Shown here one piece after another: positions 40,252-50,124 of a DNA stretch of 64,000 nucleotides. How positions within the stretch are numbered: position 1 is the first letter of the stretch; each line of letters starts with the position of its first letter. The position numbers and the translations under genes were made by a program. Source of the DNA: an uncultured Christensenellaceae bacterium (GTDB taxonomy: Bacteria; Bacillota; Clostridia; Christensenellales; Borkfalkiaceae). Below the pieces are notes generated by a model that had not been told where the DNA came from, did not search any database, and was given only the letters and a program-made list of their open reading frames with translations. The DNA is taken from contig CAJUMW010000005.1 of assembly GCA_910587625.1 (NCBI GenBank), positions 1 to 64,000 on the forward strand, written 5' to 3'.

Positions 40252-41754
40252 ATGAACAGTTTATTTGAAAGAGGCACAGGCATTCTCTGTCATATTTCGT
40301 CCTTGCCAAATAAGTACGGTATAGGCACGCTTGGCAAAGAGGCCTACGAATTTGCCGACTATTTAAAGAGCGCACACGTCAAATATTGGCAGGTTTTACC
40401 GCTGCAACAGACGGGTTTCGGCGACAGTCCGTATTCTTCGGTCTGCTGCAATTCGGGCAACCCCTATTTTATCGATTTAGTGGCGTTGAAGGACGAGGGA
40501 CTGTTGGACGATGAAGAGCTAGCAAGCTGTGAAATGCCGCAGGGCAAAGTCGACTACGCGGCGCTTTTCGACGTGCGTTATAAAGTTTTACGCCTCGCTT
40601 ACGCTCGTTTTAATATCAGGGACCCCGAGTTTTTAAGGTTTGTCGAAAGCGGCGAGTTTGACGACTACGCCGTGTTTATGTCGCTGAAAGCTCGCTATTC
40701 GGGTTCGTTTGATACCTTCCCCGATTCCTATAAGTATAGGGAAAATCTTGCAATTAAAGAATTTAAGGAAAACACTTATAAAAGCGAGTATTGTTTCTGG
40801 CTGTTTTTACAGTTCGTGTTCAAAAAACAGTGGTTTAAACTAAAAGCCTACGTCAACTCGCTCGGTATAAAAATAATAGGTGATTTACCTCTTTACGTCG
40901 CGTATGACAGTTCCGACGTTTGGGCTAATCCCGAGTTTTTCAAGCTTGACGAAAATTTAAAGCCCACCGAGGTTGCCGGCGTTCCGCCCGATTATTTTTC
41001 ACCCACGGGTCAGCTTTGGGGCAATCCCATCTATAATTGGGAGTTAATGGAAAGCGACAACTATTCCTGGTGGATAAGCCGCATTAAAAAAGCGTCCGAA
41101 ATGCTTGACGTAATACGTTTAGACCACTTCAGGGGGCTTGACAGATACTATTCCATACCTGCGACAGCCGAAACTGCCGAAACGGGAGAGTGGAAGCAGG
41201 GTCCGGCGCTAAAGCTGTTTATGCAGATAAAGCGCAGACTCGGCAATATTCCTATGATTGCCGAAGATTTGGGCGTAATGGATTACAGCGTTGAAAAACT
41301 TCGTCAAAGAACGGATTTGCCGGGTATGAAAATTATTTTGTTTGCGTTTGACGGCAAACCTTCAAACCCGTATTTGCCGAGAAACATTGCAGAAAACTCT
41401 GTTGCATATACCGGAACTCACGACAATGCCACATGTTACGGGCTGCTTAAAAGAATGACCGAAGAGCAGTTTTTGGTATTCAAGTCAAGGCTTCGAGCCG
41501 AACTCAAATTGGAAGACGTGCATATGCCCTTCAAGTCGAGGGAGGAGGCGGTTTTAGCGCTCTGTATGTGCGTGCTTGCATGCAAATCCGACTTGGCTGT
41601 TTTACCCATACAGGACGTGTTGTGTCTTGACGACGACGCGCGTATGAACACGCCGTCCACTGTGGAAGGTAATTGGCAGTTCAGACTCTCGCAAATGCCC
41701 ACCCGTCAAAGCGCGGCAATTTTAAGAAAAGCTATAAAAGAATTTAACAGATAA
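40252..41754 (+). CDS. malQ: 4-alpha-glucanotransferase
   Basis: GH77 amylomaltase that transfers alpha-1,4-glucan segments. RGTGILCHISSLPNKYGIG opens it, with DLPLYVAYDSSDVW, the catalytic-region IRLDHFRGLDRYY (nucleophile Asp, about residue 288), MIAEDLG (acid/base Glu) and GTHDNAT. 500 aa, cytosolic. An AGCAGG site precedes the ATG. Only a weak AAGCG/CGCTT hairpin with a T-run follows (about 41756-41787). Confidence 0.95.
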   Translation: MNSLFERGTGILCHISSLPNKYGIGTLGKEAYEFADYLKSAHVKYWQVLPLQQTGFGDSPYSSVCCNSGNPYFIDLVALKDEGLLDDEELASCEMPQGKVDYAALFDVRYKVLRLAYARFNIRDPEFLRFVESGEFDDYAVFMSLKARYSGSFDTFPDSYKYRENLAIKEFKENTYKSEYCFWLFLQFVFKKQWFKLKAYVNSLGIKIIGDLPLYVAYDSSDVWANPEFFKLDENLKPTEVAGVPPDYFSPTGQLWGNPIYNWELMESDNYSWWISRIKKASEMLDVIRLDHFRGLDRYYSIPATAETAETGEWKQGPALKLFMQIKRRLGNIPMIAEDLGVMDYSVEKLRQRTDLPGMKIILFAFDGKPSNPYLPRNIAENSVAYTGTHDNATCYGLLKRMTEEQFLVFKSRLRAELKLEDVHMPFKSREEAVLALCMCVLACKSDLAVLPIQDVLCLDDDARMNTPSTVEGNWQFRLSQMPTRQSAAILRKAIKEFNR

Positions 41755-41777
41755 AAAAGCGACGCTTTGTCAACCGC

Positions 41778-41833
41778 TTGTTTTTTTATCGAAGATATGA
41801 TACAATTACCCTACATTTTTAAAAAACGTAGGG
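41778..41833 (+). promoter_or_regulatory. Promoter with near-perfect palindrome covering the transcription start and ribosome site
   Basis: TTGTTT (41778-41783), a 17-nt spacer, TACAAT (41801-41806). A 25-nt near-palindrome at 41809-41833 (arms CCCTAC and GTAGGG around an AT core) covers the expected start. Its right arm contains the AGGG ribosome site of the next gene, so it could act on DNA as an operator or on RNA as a hairpin. Confidence 0.6.
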
Positions 41834-41842
41834 ATTGTATAT

Positions 41843-43237
41843 ATGAAAGTAAGATTAACAGCGATAATTTTATCGGTTTTTATTATTGCCGCGGTTTTTG
41901 CCGCATGCGGTAAAACCGACGCAGGCGAAAAGCACATTCAGAATTTGAATTACGAGGAAAGCACGGAGGAAATATCTAATCCCGACCAAGGATTTTACCG
42001 TCCCGTATATGTCAAAATCAACGAAAACGGAGCGATGTACAATAAGGGCGTAATAAATTCACAAACGCAGCTGTATCATTTGCGTTGCGATATAAGCGCG
42101 TTTTCGGCGGTGGTAAATAACGTGGCAGACAAGCCGCTCACCGATGAGGCGCTGGAAGGGTTGGACGCGTTGCTTTGTTATCTTAAAGAAAACGACAAAA
42201 ATGCTATCGTGAGGTTTGCTTACGATCCCGGCTATAACGGCAGTGCCGATAAGGAGCCGGCTCTCGAAGTAATGCTGGGGCATGTCGAGAGTGTTTGTTC
42301 TGTACTCAACCGTTATGTGAATACGGTTACCGCTATCGAAACGTGACTTATAGGCCCCTGGGGCGAAATGCATACGAGTGCAGCGGCAAATCCGGCGTAT
42401 ATAACACCGCTTATAAACGCTTTTTTAACCGTCGCTTCCGAAATACCCGTGTTGGTGCGGACGCCTGAAATGATATACAATTATATTAACGTATCTGACG
42501 ACAAGGTTGAAGAAATTTCAATATCGCCCGCCGAAAAGGCTTACAGATTAGGCTTGTATAACGACGGATATTTGGGCTCAGAAAGTGATTTGGATACTTA
42601 CCGCGACAGAGAGCGCGATATAAATTTTTTAAGCGTCCAAAACGCTCATTTACCGTTCGGCGGTGAAGTTACCGTCCCCGACAGTCCGCTTCACAATATT
42701 GAAATGTGTCTACCCGAAATGAATAAAATTCATTTAAGTTATCTGAATACAGAGTGGGATAACAGAGTAATCGAAAAGTGGAAAAACACCCTTTATACCG
42801 AAGCTTGCGGATTAGATAAACAATATTACGGCAAAAGCGCCTTTACTTACATACAAAACCGTTTGGGATACAGATTTGTATTGAAAAACTCGGTATTAAC
42901 ATATTCGGCCTCGTCGGAAAAGCTGAACGTCCGCCTTACGTTGCAAAACGCAGGGTTCGGAAACCTGAACAGAAACAAGCGGGCAAAGCTGATATTTACC
43001 GACAGTACCGGCGCGGCGGCGTATATTGCGGACTATGGAGAAATTACTGTAAAAGACGAGCTCGAATTCAACGTGGAGCACGGTCTTGAAAGCGGAAAAT
43101 ACGACGTTTATCTGCGTATTTACGGGGAAGAGTTGCAAAGCGTGCCTCTGTACTGTGTGAAATTCGCAAACGACGGGTTGTGGAACGACTATCTCAAAGC
43201 CAATAAAATAGGCAGCTTTGAACGCGTTTCCGCTTAA
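41843..43237 (+). pseudogene. DUF4874/DUF4832-type lipoprotein gene interrupted by an in-frame TGA
   Basis: One open frame of 464 triplets is broken only by a TGA at 42344-42346. The first part (167 aa) has a signal peptide with lipobox VFAAC (Cys22) and the family start 'NPDQGFYRPVY'. After the TGA the frame goes on LIGPWGEMHTS, the core of the same family, where a glycine (GGA is one base away) commonly precedes this block. The C-terminal ~110 residues look like a beta-sandwich. Either a recent nonsense mutation, a base-call error, or read-through (UGA followed by C is a leaky context). TGA is a normal stop elsewhere here. No selenocysteine element was recognised. The second half has an in-frame ATG at 42368 but no ribosome site. 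Confidence 0.8.
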
Positions 43238-43260
43238 CGATGGAATAAAACACATATTTA

Positions 43261-43293
43261 AAGGCTCTCGGACAATTGTCCGAGAGCCTTTTT
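43261..43293. terminator. Rho-independent terminator
   Basis: Perfect 30-nt palindrome, arms AAGGCTCTCGGACAA and its complement, followed by T. Located between the convergent lipoprotein gene and spoIIE. Confidence 0.92.
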
Positions 43294-43347
43294 CATCGAT
43301 TTGAACAATGTAAAGTTCGCATTATACGGCGCTTTTTTATGCCTAAA

Positions 43348-45609
43348 TTAATTTTCAAAAATTCTTGTGCATAGCACCGTCATATCGTCGCAAGCTTTGT
43401 GTCCCGTCTTGTCCAACGCCGCGGCAAGAATCGTGTCCGCCAAATTTTGCGGATTAAGCGGTTTAAGCTCCTGCAAAAACTCGTACAAGTCTGTCTGCGA
43501 GGGGAAAGCCGAAGTAATTCCGTCGCTCATAAACACAACTAAATCGCCGCTTCTAAGCGTTTCGCAGCTAACCGTCGGTCTAAGGTTGTCCAAAATACCG
43601 AGGGGCAGAGATGTGCTTTCGAGTATTCTTATTTCCCCTTCGCGCAGAATTATTCCTGCAGGTGAACCTATCTTAACAAAGTCCGCTCTGCCCGTTTCAA
43701 GGTTTACTGCGGAGATGTCTATACAGGTAAATCTCTCGTCGCGGTTAAAGGATAACAGGCTGTTTATTGTCTTTAAAATGGTATCCTCGGGCATTTCGGC
43801 GCGGTAAAACGCTTCAATTAGCGAAATTGCGGACTCGGAAACCTTTCTTGCATATTCTCCGCTGCCCATACCGTCCGATAGCGCCATCAAAAAACAGTGT
43901 TCGTTAATTCTTATTACCGAATGCGTATCTCCCGAAACTCGTTCTCCGCTTTTAATCGCATAGGCCACGCCGAACGCCGCGTCAAATTTGGGCGGAGCGG
44001 AAAATATAAGACAGGTCTTTTGTCCGTCGTAAATAATTTTGTCCTTCAACGCGTACTTCTTTTTTAAAACGTCTCCAATTACCGCGCACATAAGTTTAAT
44101 ATCTACGTTGCCCACGGTCACTGCGCAAACTTCGTTAGTTCCCTCGCTGTCCACATACACTTCGGGGCAGGATATTCCGTGCGCGGAAAGCGCGTGCTTT
44201 ATACCTTCGGCGGCGCCTGTATATGACTGCATACGGCTCAAATCGACGGCACAGCTCTTCATAACCTCCGAAACGCCGCGCGCCTGTTCTGCAAGCATCT
44301 TTCGTCCCGACTTTGCGTTTTCGTTTTCGGTCATACATCTGCGGTATTCGGTAAGCAATAGGTTTAACTCGTTTAAAACGTCGGCAGGCCTTGCACAATT
44401 GACAGTCATTTCAGATGGCAAGTCAATTAAATTTACTTTCCCCTTAATACAGCCTGCGTCTATTAGGCGGCTGAAGCCCGTATATACGTTTGTGCGCTCG
44501 CAGCGCTTGCAACGCTCGCAGTTGTTACAGCATTTTTCTTTTAACTCGACAAACATTCTGCTGCGCACGGCTTGCTCGTCCACATTTTCGTCAAGCGAAA
44601 AAAACGCGCACTCTATTTCTCTGAATACTTCCGAAATACGGTAAAGCTTTTCGCTTGTCGCCCGTCGAGCTCTCACAACGGCAGTTTCGGTAAGTACGTC
44701 CAAAACAAGCAATCTGCGCCTTAGGTTCTCGTATTTTTCACTGCTTTTAAGCGAGGGTATGAAACACGCAAAAAATAGAATTAACGCGTAAACGACAATA
44801 ATGGGAATCTCGCAATCGAAAAATCCCGAAAAGTAGGCGTAAAGCGCAAACAGAGCCGCACAAATCGTCCCCGTAGCAAACCTGCCTGCGCCCGAAAACA
44901 GCAGCGCCGCAGTTGTGATAATTATAAACGCCGTCAGCGGCATAAGCGAAAATTGCGCTGCGGCGGCAGGCAGCGCGCACACAAGCCCGAACACCAGCGA
45001 AGAGGGCGAGCGGCAAAGTCTTACCGCAAAAACAATTATAAACGCCGACAAAAATATGTAAGCAGGCACGCCGAACAGGTGCGCAATACCGGTTCCGCAT
45101 ACCGCATAGACTATCGCAAGGCACACAAGCTCGTCCTCGCGCAGCCTGCACCGTTCAAGTCTGTATAAAATCGCATACACTGTTCTTGTACAAAAAAACG
45201 TGAATATAACCGTCACTGCGGCGGCAACGGCGCGCAGGGCGTAAGGGTTAGTAATAAAAAATTCTCCGTCGGGAACAGTTCCGAAAGTGACGTAAGGCGC
45301 AAGCGCGATTAAAAGATAGACGCAAGCTTCTAACTTTATTTTTCTTCCCGAACGCCTATATAAAAAGACTATAAGACCCAAAAATATACCCGATGCAAGG
45401 CACAAAACACTGAATATCAAATCGAGGTTTACTATCGAAGCCAAGACAAACAGTATAGGCGTAGCTATAATGTTCGTTCCGCATACAAGCATAGCAAAAC
45501 ACAGCCCAAGCGACAGCGGAACTCCGCCCACCGCGCAATTTGCAAACATAGCGGCAACTGCATAGACGGAATATATAAAAATACTTTTCGCATTGATTTT
45601 TAAACGCAT
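43348..45609 (-). CDS. spoIIE: SpoIIE-type membrane serine phosphatase
   Basis: In sporulation SpoIIE dephosphorylates SpoIIAA and so activates sigma-F in the forespore. The 753-aa protein has about ten N-terminal membrane helices (to about residue 275), a middle region with the cysteine group CCNNCERCKRC (about 343-353), and a C-terminal PP2C domain (about 540-750) with FLMALSDGMGSGEYA and VVFMSDGITSAF holding the metal aspartates. The ATG at 45609 follows a TATAAT (about 45616-45621, minus strand) by 6 nt with a TAGG between, and there is no good -35, as in Spo0A-activated promoters. Confidence 0.92.
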   Translation of the reverse strand: MRLKINAKSIFIYSVYAVAAMFANCAVGGVPLSLGLCFAMLVCGTNIIATPILFVLASIVNLDLIFSVLCLASGIFLGLIVFLYRRSGRKIKLEACVYLLIALAPYVTFGTVPDGEFFITNPYALRAVAAAVTVIFTFFCTRTVYAILYRLERCRLREDELVCLAIVYAVCGTGIAHLFGVPAYIFLSAFIIVFAVRLCRSPSSLVFGLVCALPAAAAQFSLMPLTAFIIITTAALLFSGAGRFATGTICAALFALYAYFSGFFDCEIPIIVVYALILFFACFIPSLKSSEKYENLRRRLLVLDVLTETAVVRARRATSEKLYRISEVFREIECAFFSLDENVDEQAVRSRMFVELKEKCCNNCERCKRCERTNVYTGFSRLIDAGCIKGKVNLIDLPSEMTVNCARPADVLNELNLLLTEYRRCMTENENAKSGRKMLAEQARGVSEVMKSCAVDLSRMQSYTGAAEGIKHALSAHGISCPEVYVDSEGTNEVCAVTVGNVDIKLMCAVIGDVLKKKYALKDKIIYDGQKTCLIFSAPPKFDAAFGVAYAIKSGERVSGDTHSVIRINEHCFLMALSDGMGSGEYARKVSESAISLIEAFYRAEMPEDTILKTINSLLSFNRDERFTCIDISAVNLETGRADFVKIGSPAGIILREGEIRILESTSLPLGILDNLRPTVSCETLRSGDLVVFMSDGITSAFPSQTDLYEFLQELKPLNPQNLADTILAAALDKTGHKACDDMTVLCTRIFEN

Positions 45610-45676
45610 AACCTAATTATATAATTACACGTTTTAAAAAATTTGTCTTATAATAAAGTTATTTGCCTTATTACAG

Positions 45677-45706
45677 AAAAAATCCGACTGTAAGTTTAGT
45701 CGGATT
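45677..45706 (-). terminator. Rho-independent terminator after mnmG
   Basis: On the minus strand AATCCGACT and AGTCGGATT form a 9-bp stem with a 12-nt loop or less, followed by a T-run. It ends the dnaA-mnmG transcript. Confidence 0.85.
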
Positions 45707-45715
45707 AAATAATAT

Positions 45716-47581
45716 TTATTTTTTTATCGTTGCGAGATATACCATTAAAACTGTTACGTCCGCAGGGTTTACCCCGGAAATACGCCCTGCCTGACCGAGA
45801 GTAAAGGGGCGCACCCGCGCCAATTTTTCCTGCGCCTCCAATCTTAGTCCGCCAATTTTATAATAGTCTATGTCGTCGGGCAGTTTTCTTTCTTCAAGTT
45901 TTTTGGCGCGGTCAATCTGTGCGCGCGTCTTTGAAATATAGCCCTCGTACTTAATCGAGGTTTCGCAGGTCTTTAAAACGTCCTTTGGAGCGTCGGTCAA
46001 AATATCAAACTTTTTGCAAATATCCTCTATTTTAGCTCCGCGCCTAATCAAATCCGCAAAGCTTACGCCGTGCATACTTCCGAGTATATCGTTCTCTTTG
46101 GCAAACTGTTCGGCAAGCTCGAAGTCCGCGCGGCAGTTTAATGCGTCGTATATTTTATCGCACCAATCCAGCCGCGATTTATAAATTTTTTCTCGCTCTT
46201 CGGTCAATAGCGAAGTTCCGAAAATTTTCGGTGTAAGTCTGAAATCTGCCGTATCCTGTCTTAAAGCAATGGCGTATTCCGCCCTTGAAGTCATCATTCT
46301 ATAAGGCTCTTCGGTGCCTTTGGTTACCAAATCGTCAATAAGCACGCCTATATACGCCTCGTTCCTGCCGAGTACAAAGGGCGGTCTTTTTAAAATTTTG
46401 AAAGCAGCGTTTATGCCCGCAATAAGTCCCTGTGCGGCTGCCTCCTCATAGCCCGAAGTTCCGTTCAACTGTCCGGCAGTATATAGCCCCCGCATTTTTT
46501 TGAATTCAAGAGTGGGGTAGACGTCCAATGTGTCTATACAGTCGTACTCAATAGCGTATGCGTAGCGCATAAATTGACAGTTTTCAAGTCCCTCGACCGA
46601 GCGGTACATGGCCTTTTGCACGTCGTGCGGCATTGAAGACGACATGCCCTGAACGTAAATCTCGTTTGTGTCCGCGCCCTCGGGTTCCAAAAAAATCTGG
46701 TGCCGCTCCTTGTCTGCAAATCTTACAACTTTGGTTTCAATGGAGGGGCAGTATCTAGGCCCGGCAGACTTTATGTCCCCGTTATAAAGGGGAGAGCGGT
46801 CGAGGTTGTTCAAAATAAGCTCGTGCGTGGTTTTGTTTGTATAGGTTATATAGCACTCGCGTTCGCTTGCCTTAGGTACGGGGTTTAAAAAGGAAAAGCA
46901 GGGCACGCCGTTTTCTCCCGTCTGGCGTTGACACTTTTCAAAGTCGACCGTTCTTGCGTCAAGCCTTGCAGGTGTGCCCGTCTTAAATCTCCGCACATTA
47001 AACCCAAGCCTAATAAGCTCTTTTGTAAGTTTGGTTGCCGCCGCAAAACCGCTCGGTCCCGACTTCTGCCTGAATTGCCCCGTTATAGTTTCGGCATTGA
47101 GATATACGCCCGTTGCAAGTATAACCGCGCTCGCTTCAAGCACTCCGCCATATGTGGTTTTAACGCCGTAAACCTTGCCGCCTTTGGTAAGTATTTTTGC
47201 GCATTCCCCCTGCAATATGCTTAGGTTTCGGGTGTTTTCAAGCGTTTTTTTCATCTCGCGGTGGTATGCGTTTTTGTCGTTTTGGCAGCGCAGCGACTGA
47301 ACGGCTTCTCCCTTGCCTTCGTTCAGCATTCTCATTTGCAGGGCAGTCTTGTCTGCATTTTTAGCCATCTCTCCGCCCAGCGCGTCAATCTCGCGCACAA
47401 GGTGCCCTTTTGCGGTTCCGCCGATAGAGGGGTTACACGCCATAAAGGCTATGCTGTCAAGGTTCAATGTCAGCATAGCCGTTTTAAGTCCGAGTCGTGC
47501 GCCTGCAAGCGCGGCTTCACAGCCGGCGTGTCCAGCGCCCACAACTACAATATCGAATTTTCCTTCTTTAAAAGGTTTCAT
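45716..47581 (-). CDS. mnmG: tRNA uridine-5-carboxymethylaminomethyl modification enzyme MnmG (GidA)
   Basis: FAD protein that works with MnmE on the wobble uridine of several tRNAs. VVGAGHAGCEAALAGARLG (about 12-30) is the FAD site. The GidA signatures CNPSIGGTAKGH and GLYTAGQLNGTSGYEEAAAQG are present. 621 aa. It begins immediately after the dnaA stop with no gap. mnmE, its partner, is not in the window. Confidence 0.96.
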   Translation of the reverse strand: MKPFKEGKFDIVVVGAGHAGCEAALAGARLGLKTAMLTLNLDSIAFMACNPSIGGTAKGHLVREIDALGGEMAKNADKTALQMRMLNEGKGEAVQSLRCQNDKNAYHREMKKTLENTRNLSILQGECAKILTKGGKVYGVKTTYGGVLEASAVILATGVYLNAETITGQFRQKSGPSGFAAATKLTKELIRLGFNVRRFKTGTPARLDARTVDFEKCQRQTGENGVPCFSFLNPVPKASERECYITYTNKTTHELILNNLDRSPLYNGDIKSAGPRYCPSIETKVVRFADKERHQIFLEPEGADTNEIYVQGMSSSMPHDVQKAMYRSVEGLENCQFMRYAYAIEYDCIDTLDVYPTLEFKKMRGLYTAGQLNGTSGYEEAAAQGLIAGINAAFKILKRPPFVLGRNEAYIGVLIDDLVTKGTEEPYRMMTSRAEYAIALRQDTADFRLTPKIFGTSLLTEEREKIYKSRLDWCDKIYDALNCRADFELAEQFAKENDILGSMHGVSFADLIRRGAKIEDICKKFDILTDAPKDVLKTCETSIKYEGYISKTRAQIDRAKKLEERKLPDDIDYYKIGGLRLEAQEKLARVRPFTLGQAGRISGVNPADVTVLMVYLATIKK

Positions 47582-48925
47582 TTATTTTTTTAGTATTATG
47601 TTTTTAATGTCGTCAACGTCTTTTGCGATTTTGTCGTTAATGCGGCAGAGCTCGCTTATCTTGTTTCTCGAATAAATAATAGTGGTGTGGTCACGCCCAA
47701 GCTCTTTGCCTGTTGAATCGAGTGGAATAGTCAAAAGCTCGCACATTAAATAACAACAAATCTGTCTTGGCAGAACTATTTCTTTTTTCTTGCTCTTGCC
47801 GAGAATGTCGTTTTTTGTAATGTGAAAATATCCCGCAACCGCGCCTATAATGTTTGCCGGCGTAATTTCTTCTTTTCCGCCCTCGGAAACGGCTTCAGAC
47901 AGCGCGTTTCTCGCAAGCGCGATGCTCAAAGGCTCTTCGTGAAGTTTGGAGGCAAATATGACCTTTGCAAGCCTGCCTTCAAGCGTTCTTACGTCGTCTC
48001 CCGAGTCCTGTGCAAGGAAGTTGAGCACTTCGTCGGGCACAATACACTTCTTTTCAAGTGCCTTTTTCTTTAAAATCGCAATTTTTGTTTCGAAGTTGGG
48101 GGGGAGTATATCAAACAAAAGTCCGCCCGAAAAGCGCGTTCTGAGCCTCTCTTCCAAGTCGGGTAAATCCTTAGGCGGCTGGTCTGAGGATATAACAATC
48201 TGTTTTCCCTTTGCGACAAGCTCGTTAAAGGTATGGAAAAACTCTTCCTGTACGGCTTTTTTGTTCTTGATAAACTGAATATCGTCGACAATTAATATAT
48301 CCGCGCTGCGGTAATACTGTCTAAGCCTGCTGCCTTTGTCGCGCGCGTCGGGCTTGCGCGTGAACATATTGTCGATAATTTCGTTTGTAAACTGCTCGCT
48401 TGTGACGTAAATTACTTTAAGATCGGGTTTTTCGGCAACAATTTTATTTGCGATAGCCTGAATTAAGTGCGTCTTGCCAAGACCCGTTCCGCCGTATATG
48501 AACAGTGGATTGTATATTCCCGCCGGGTCCTCTGCAACCGAAAGCGCGGCAGCATATACGAAATCGTTATTTTTTCCTACAACAAAGTTTTCAAAAGTGT
48601 ACTTGGGGTTGAGATTGGAGGGTTGTTCGAACTTTTCCTCGGTGGGTGCGTTGTACGAATAACCTTCGCTGCCCTCGACAACCAGCCTGAAATCCGAAAT
48701 ACCCACGTCGGCTTTAATTATAGCCTCGCGCATTTTATCGGCAAGTACGCCGGTAATATATTTTGCGAAAAGTTCGGTCGGAGTTTCAAGAATGATAAAC
48801 CTGCCGTCGATATCCACGGGCACAAGTTTTTCGATATAGGTAGAATAGTTGATAGGCGTTACAAGTTCACGCATTTTTTCCAAAATGGGGTTGTATATAA
48901 AATCAAAATTACCTTTTTCTGCCAT
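47582..48925 (-). CDS. dnaA: Chromosomal replication initiator DnaA
   Basis: AAA+ initiator. Domain I (about 1-85), a short linker, the ATPase with GGTGLGKTHL (about 145-154), LIVDDIQFI and sensor motifs, and the DNA-binding C-terminus with GRDHTTIIYSRNK (the GRDHTTV signature, about 410). 447 aa. Unusually it is followed directly by mnmG instead of dnaN, and recF is divergent. No DnaA boxes (TTATNCACA) are seen on either side. Confidence 0.97.
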   Translation of the reverse strand: MAEKGNFDFIYNPILEKMRELVTPINYSTYIEKLVPVDIDGRFIILETPTELFAKYITGVLADKMREAIIKADVGISDFRLVVEGSEGYSYNAPTEEKFEQPSNLNPKYTFENFVVGKNNDFVYAAALSVAEDPAGIYNPLFIYGGTGLGKTHLIQAIANKIVAEKPDLKVIYVTSEQFTNEIIDNMFTRKPDARDKGSRLRQYYRSADILIVDDIQFIKNKKAVQEEFFHTFNELVAKGKQIVISSDQPPKDLPDLEERLRTRFSGGLLFDILPPNFETKIAILKKKALEKKCIVPDEVLNFLAQDSGDDVRTLEGRLAKVIFASKLHEEPLSIALARNALSEAVSEGGKEEITPANIIGAVAGYFHITKNDILGKSKKKEIVLPRQICCYLMCELLTIPLDSTGKELGRDHTTIIYSRNKISELCRINDKIAKDVDDIKNIILKK

Positions 48926-49038
48926 AATCGCTCAATATCCTTTGAATTTTCCGAAATTTTTGCTATAATATAAAATGTAAAAGTAGTTTTAACTATTATA
49001 ATACAAAATTAATTTAAAATAAAGTGTTTTGACCGAAA
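48926..49038. promoter_or_regulatory. Divergent dnaA/recF intergenic region
   Basis: 113 AT-rich bases with -10-like boxes in both directions (plus-strand TATAAT near 48999; minus-strand TATTAT or TATAGC near 48965). I see no DnaA box, no long repeat and no AT-rich 13-mers, so it is a promoter region and not an evident origin. Confidence 0.55.
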
Positions 49039-50124
49039 ATGCGCATAAAAAATTTATATTTAAAAAATTTCAGAAATTACGAAGATGAAAACATTGAGTT
49101 CTCCGACGGACTCAACGTCATTTTCGGCAGAAACGCGCAGGGCAAAACCAACTGTGCCGAAGCCGTATTTTATCTTTGTACGGGTATTTCTCCGCGTTCG
49201 AAGCGCGATAAACAGCTCATCCGTTACGGCTGCGAGTTTGCCGAAATATCTGCCGAAAGCGAGGGTAGGTACGGCAATATGCAAATTTATGCAAAAATAA
49301 CCGAGAGCGGCAGGGAATTTAAGCTAAACGGCAACAAAATTTCACGCGGAGCGGATATTTTGGGCAACTTGTTTTCGGTTTTCTTTTCTCCGCAGGAGTT
49401 AAGGCTAATACAGGACGGGCCCGACGAGCGCAGAAGATTTTTAAACGTTTCCATATCCCAGCTTTCGCGTCCATATTACGTCGCGCTGTCTCGCTATAAC
49501 AAGATACTCGAACAGCGAAACAACCTTTTAAAAAACAGGGATATAAATTTAATTTACGATTCGCTTCCCGTCTGGGACGAGCAGTTGTGTAAATATGCCG
49601 CTATTGTCGCGCGTAAGCGTGCCGAGTATGTGGATATGCTTTCCCCTCTCGCCAAAGAGGCGCATGCCCACTTGACCGACGGCATGGAGGAACTTGAAAT
49701 TTCCCCCGAAAAGAAGTATAAGGGCAGCGAGCAAGAGCTTGAAGAAAGGCTTTTTGCGGAATTTTCCAACAATTACGAGCGCGATATCAGGCTCGGCTAT
49801 ACGGCAAACGGACCGCACCGCGACGATATCGACGTATCGATAAACGGCGTCGACGCAAAAACTTACGCGTCGCAGGGTCAGACTCGAACCGCCGCTCTTT
49901 CAATTAAGCTTGCCGAAGTGGAAATTTTCAAAAATATGTCTGGCGAGTACCCCGTGTTGATTTTAGACGACGTCATGAGCGAACTCGACTTGCCACGTCG
50001 CAAAAAACTTGTCGAGCGGACTTCGGGCTTGCAGACGATTTTAACCTGTACTCACGCCGAACGCGTATTGTACGGCAAACAGACGAACAAAATAAAAATA
50101 GAGGGGGGCAAAGTAAAAAAATGA
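49039..50124 (+). CDS. recF: DNA replication and repair protein RecF
   Basis: SMC-like ATPase that loads RecA at gaps. MRIKNLYLKNFRNYE opens it, with Walker A GRNAQGKTN (about 30-38), a signature region SQGQTRTAALSIKLAE and Walker B VLILDDVMSELD (about 306-317). 361 aa. No clear ribosome site. In most Firmicutes recF follows dnaN; here it starts its own operon with the PHP gene (4-nt ATGA overlap). Confidence 0.95.
   Translation: MRIKNLYLKNFRNYEDENIEFSDGLNVIFGRNAQGKTNCAEAVFYLCTGISPRSKRDKQLIRYGCEFAEISAESEGRYGNMQIYAKITESGREFKLNGNKISRGADILGNLFSVFFSPQELRLIQDGPDERRRFLNVSISQLSRPYYVALSRYNKILEQRNNLLKNRDINLIYDSLPVWDEQLCKYAAIVARKRAEYVDMLSPLAKEAHAHLTDGMEELEISPEKKYKGSEQELEERLFAEFSNNYERDIRLGYTANGPHRDDIDVSINGVDAKTYASQGQTRTAALSIKLAEVEIFKNMSGEYPVLILDDVMSELDLPRRKKLVERTSGLQTILTCTHAERVLYGKQTNKIKIEGGKVKK

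Noticed and set aside
42344..42346. Selenocysteine or genome-wide TGA recoding
   Set aside because: TGA ends many intact genes here (for example ATGA overlaps at 7133, 25469 and 63453). No SECIS-like hairpin was recognised after the codon, and a glycine usually precedes the GPWGE block.
44039..44644. 201-codon open frame antisense to spoIIE (also 43367-43807)
   Set aside because: Low-complexity Ser/Leu/Phe-rich translation typical of antisense frames, inside a well-supported CDS.
48926..49038. oriC between dnaA and recF
   Set aside because: No DnaA boxes or repeat clusters were seen in these 113 bases, so an origin is not supported.
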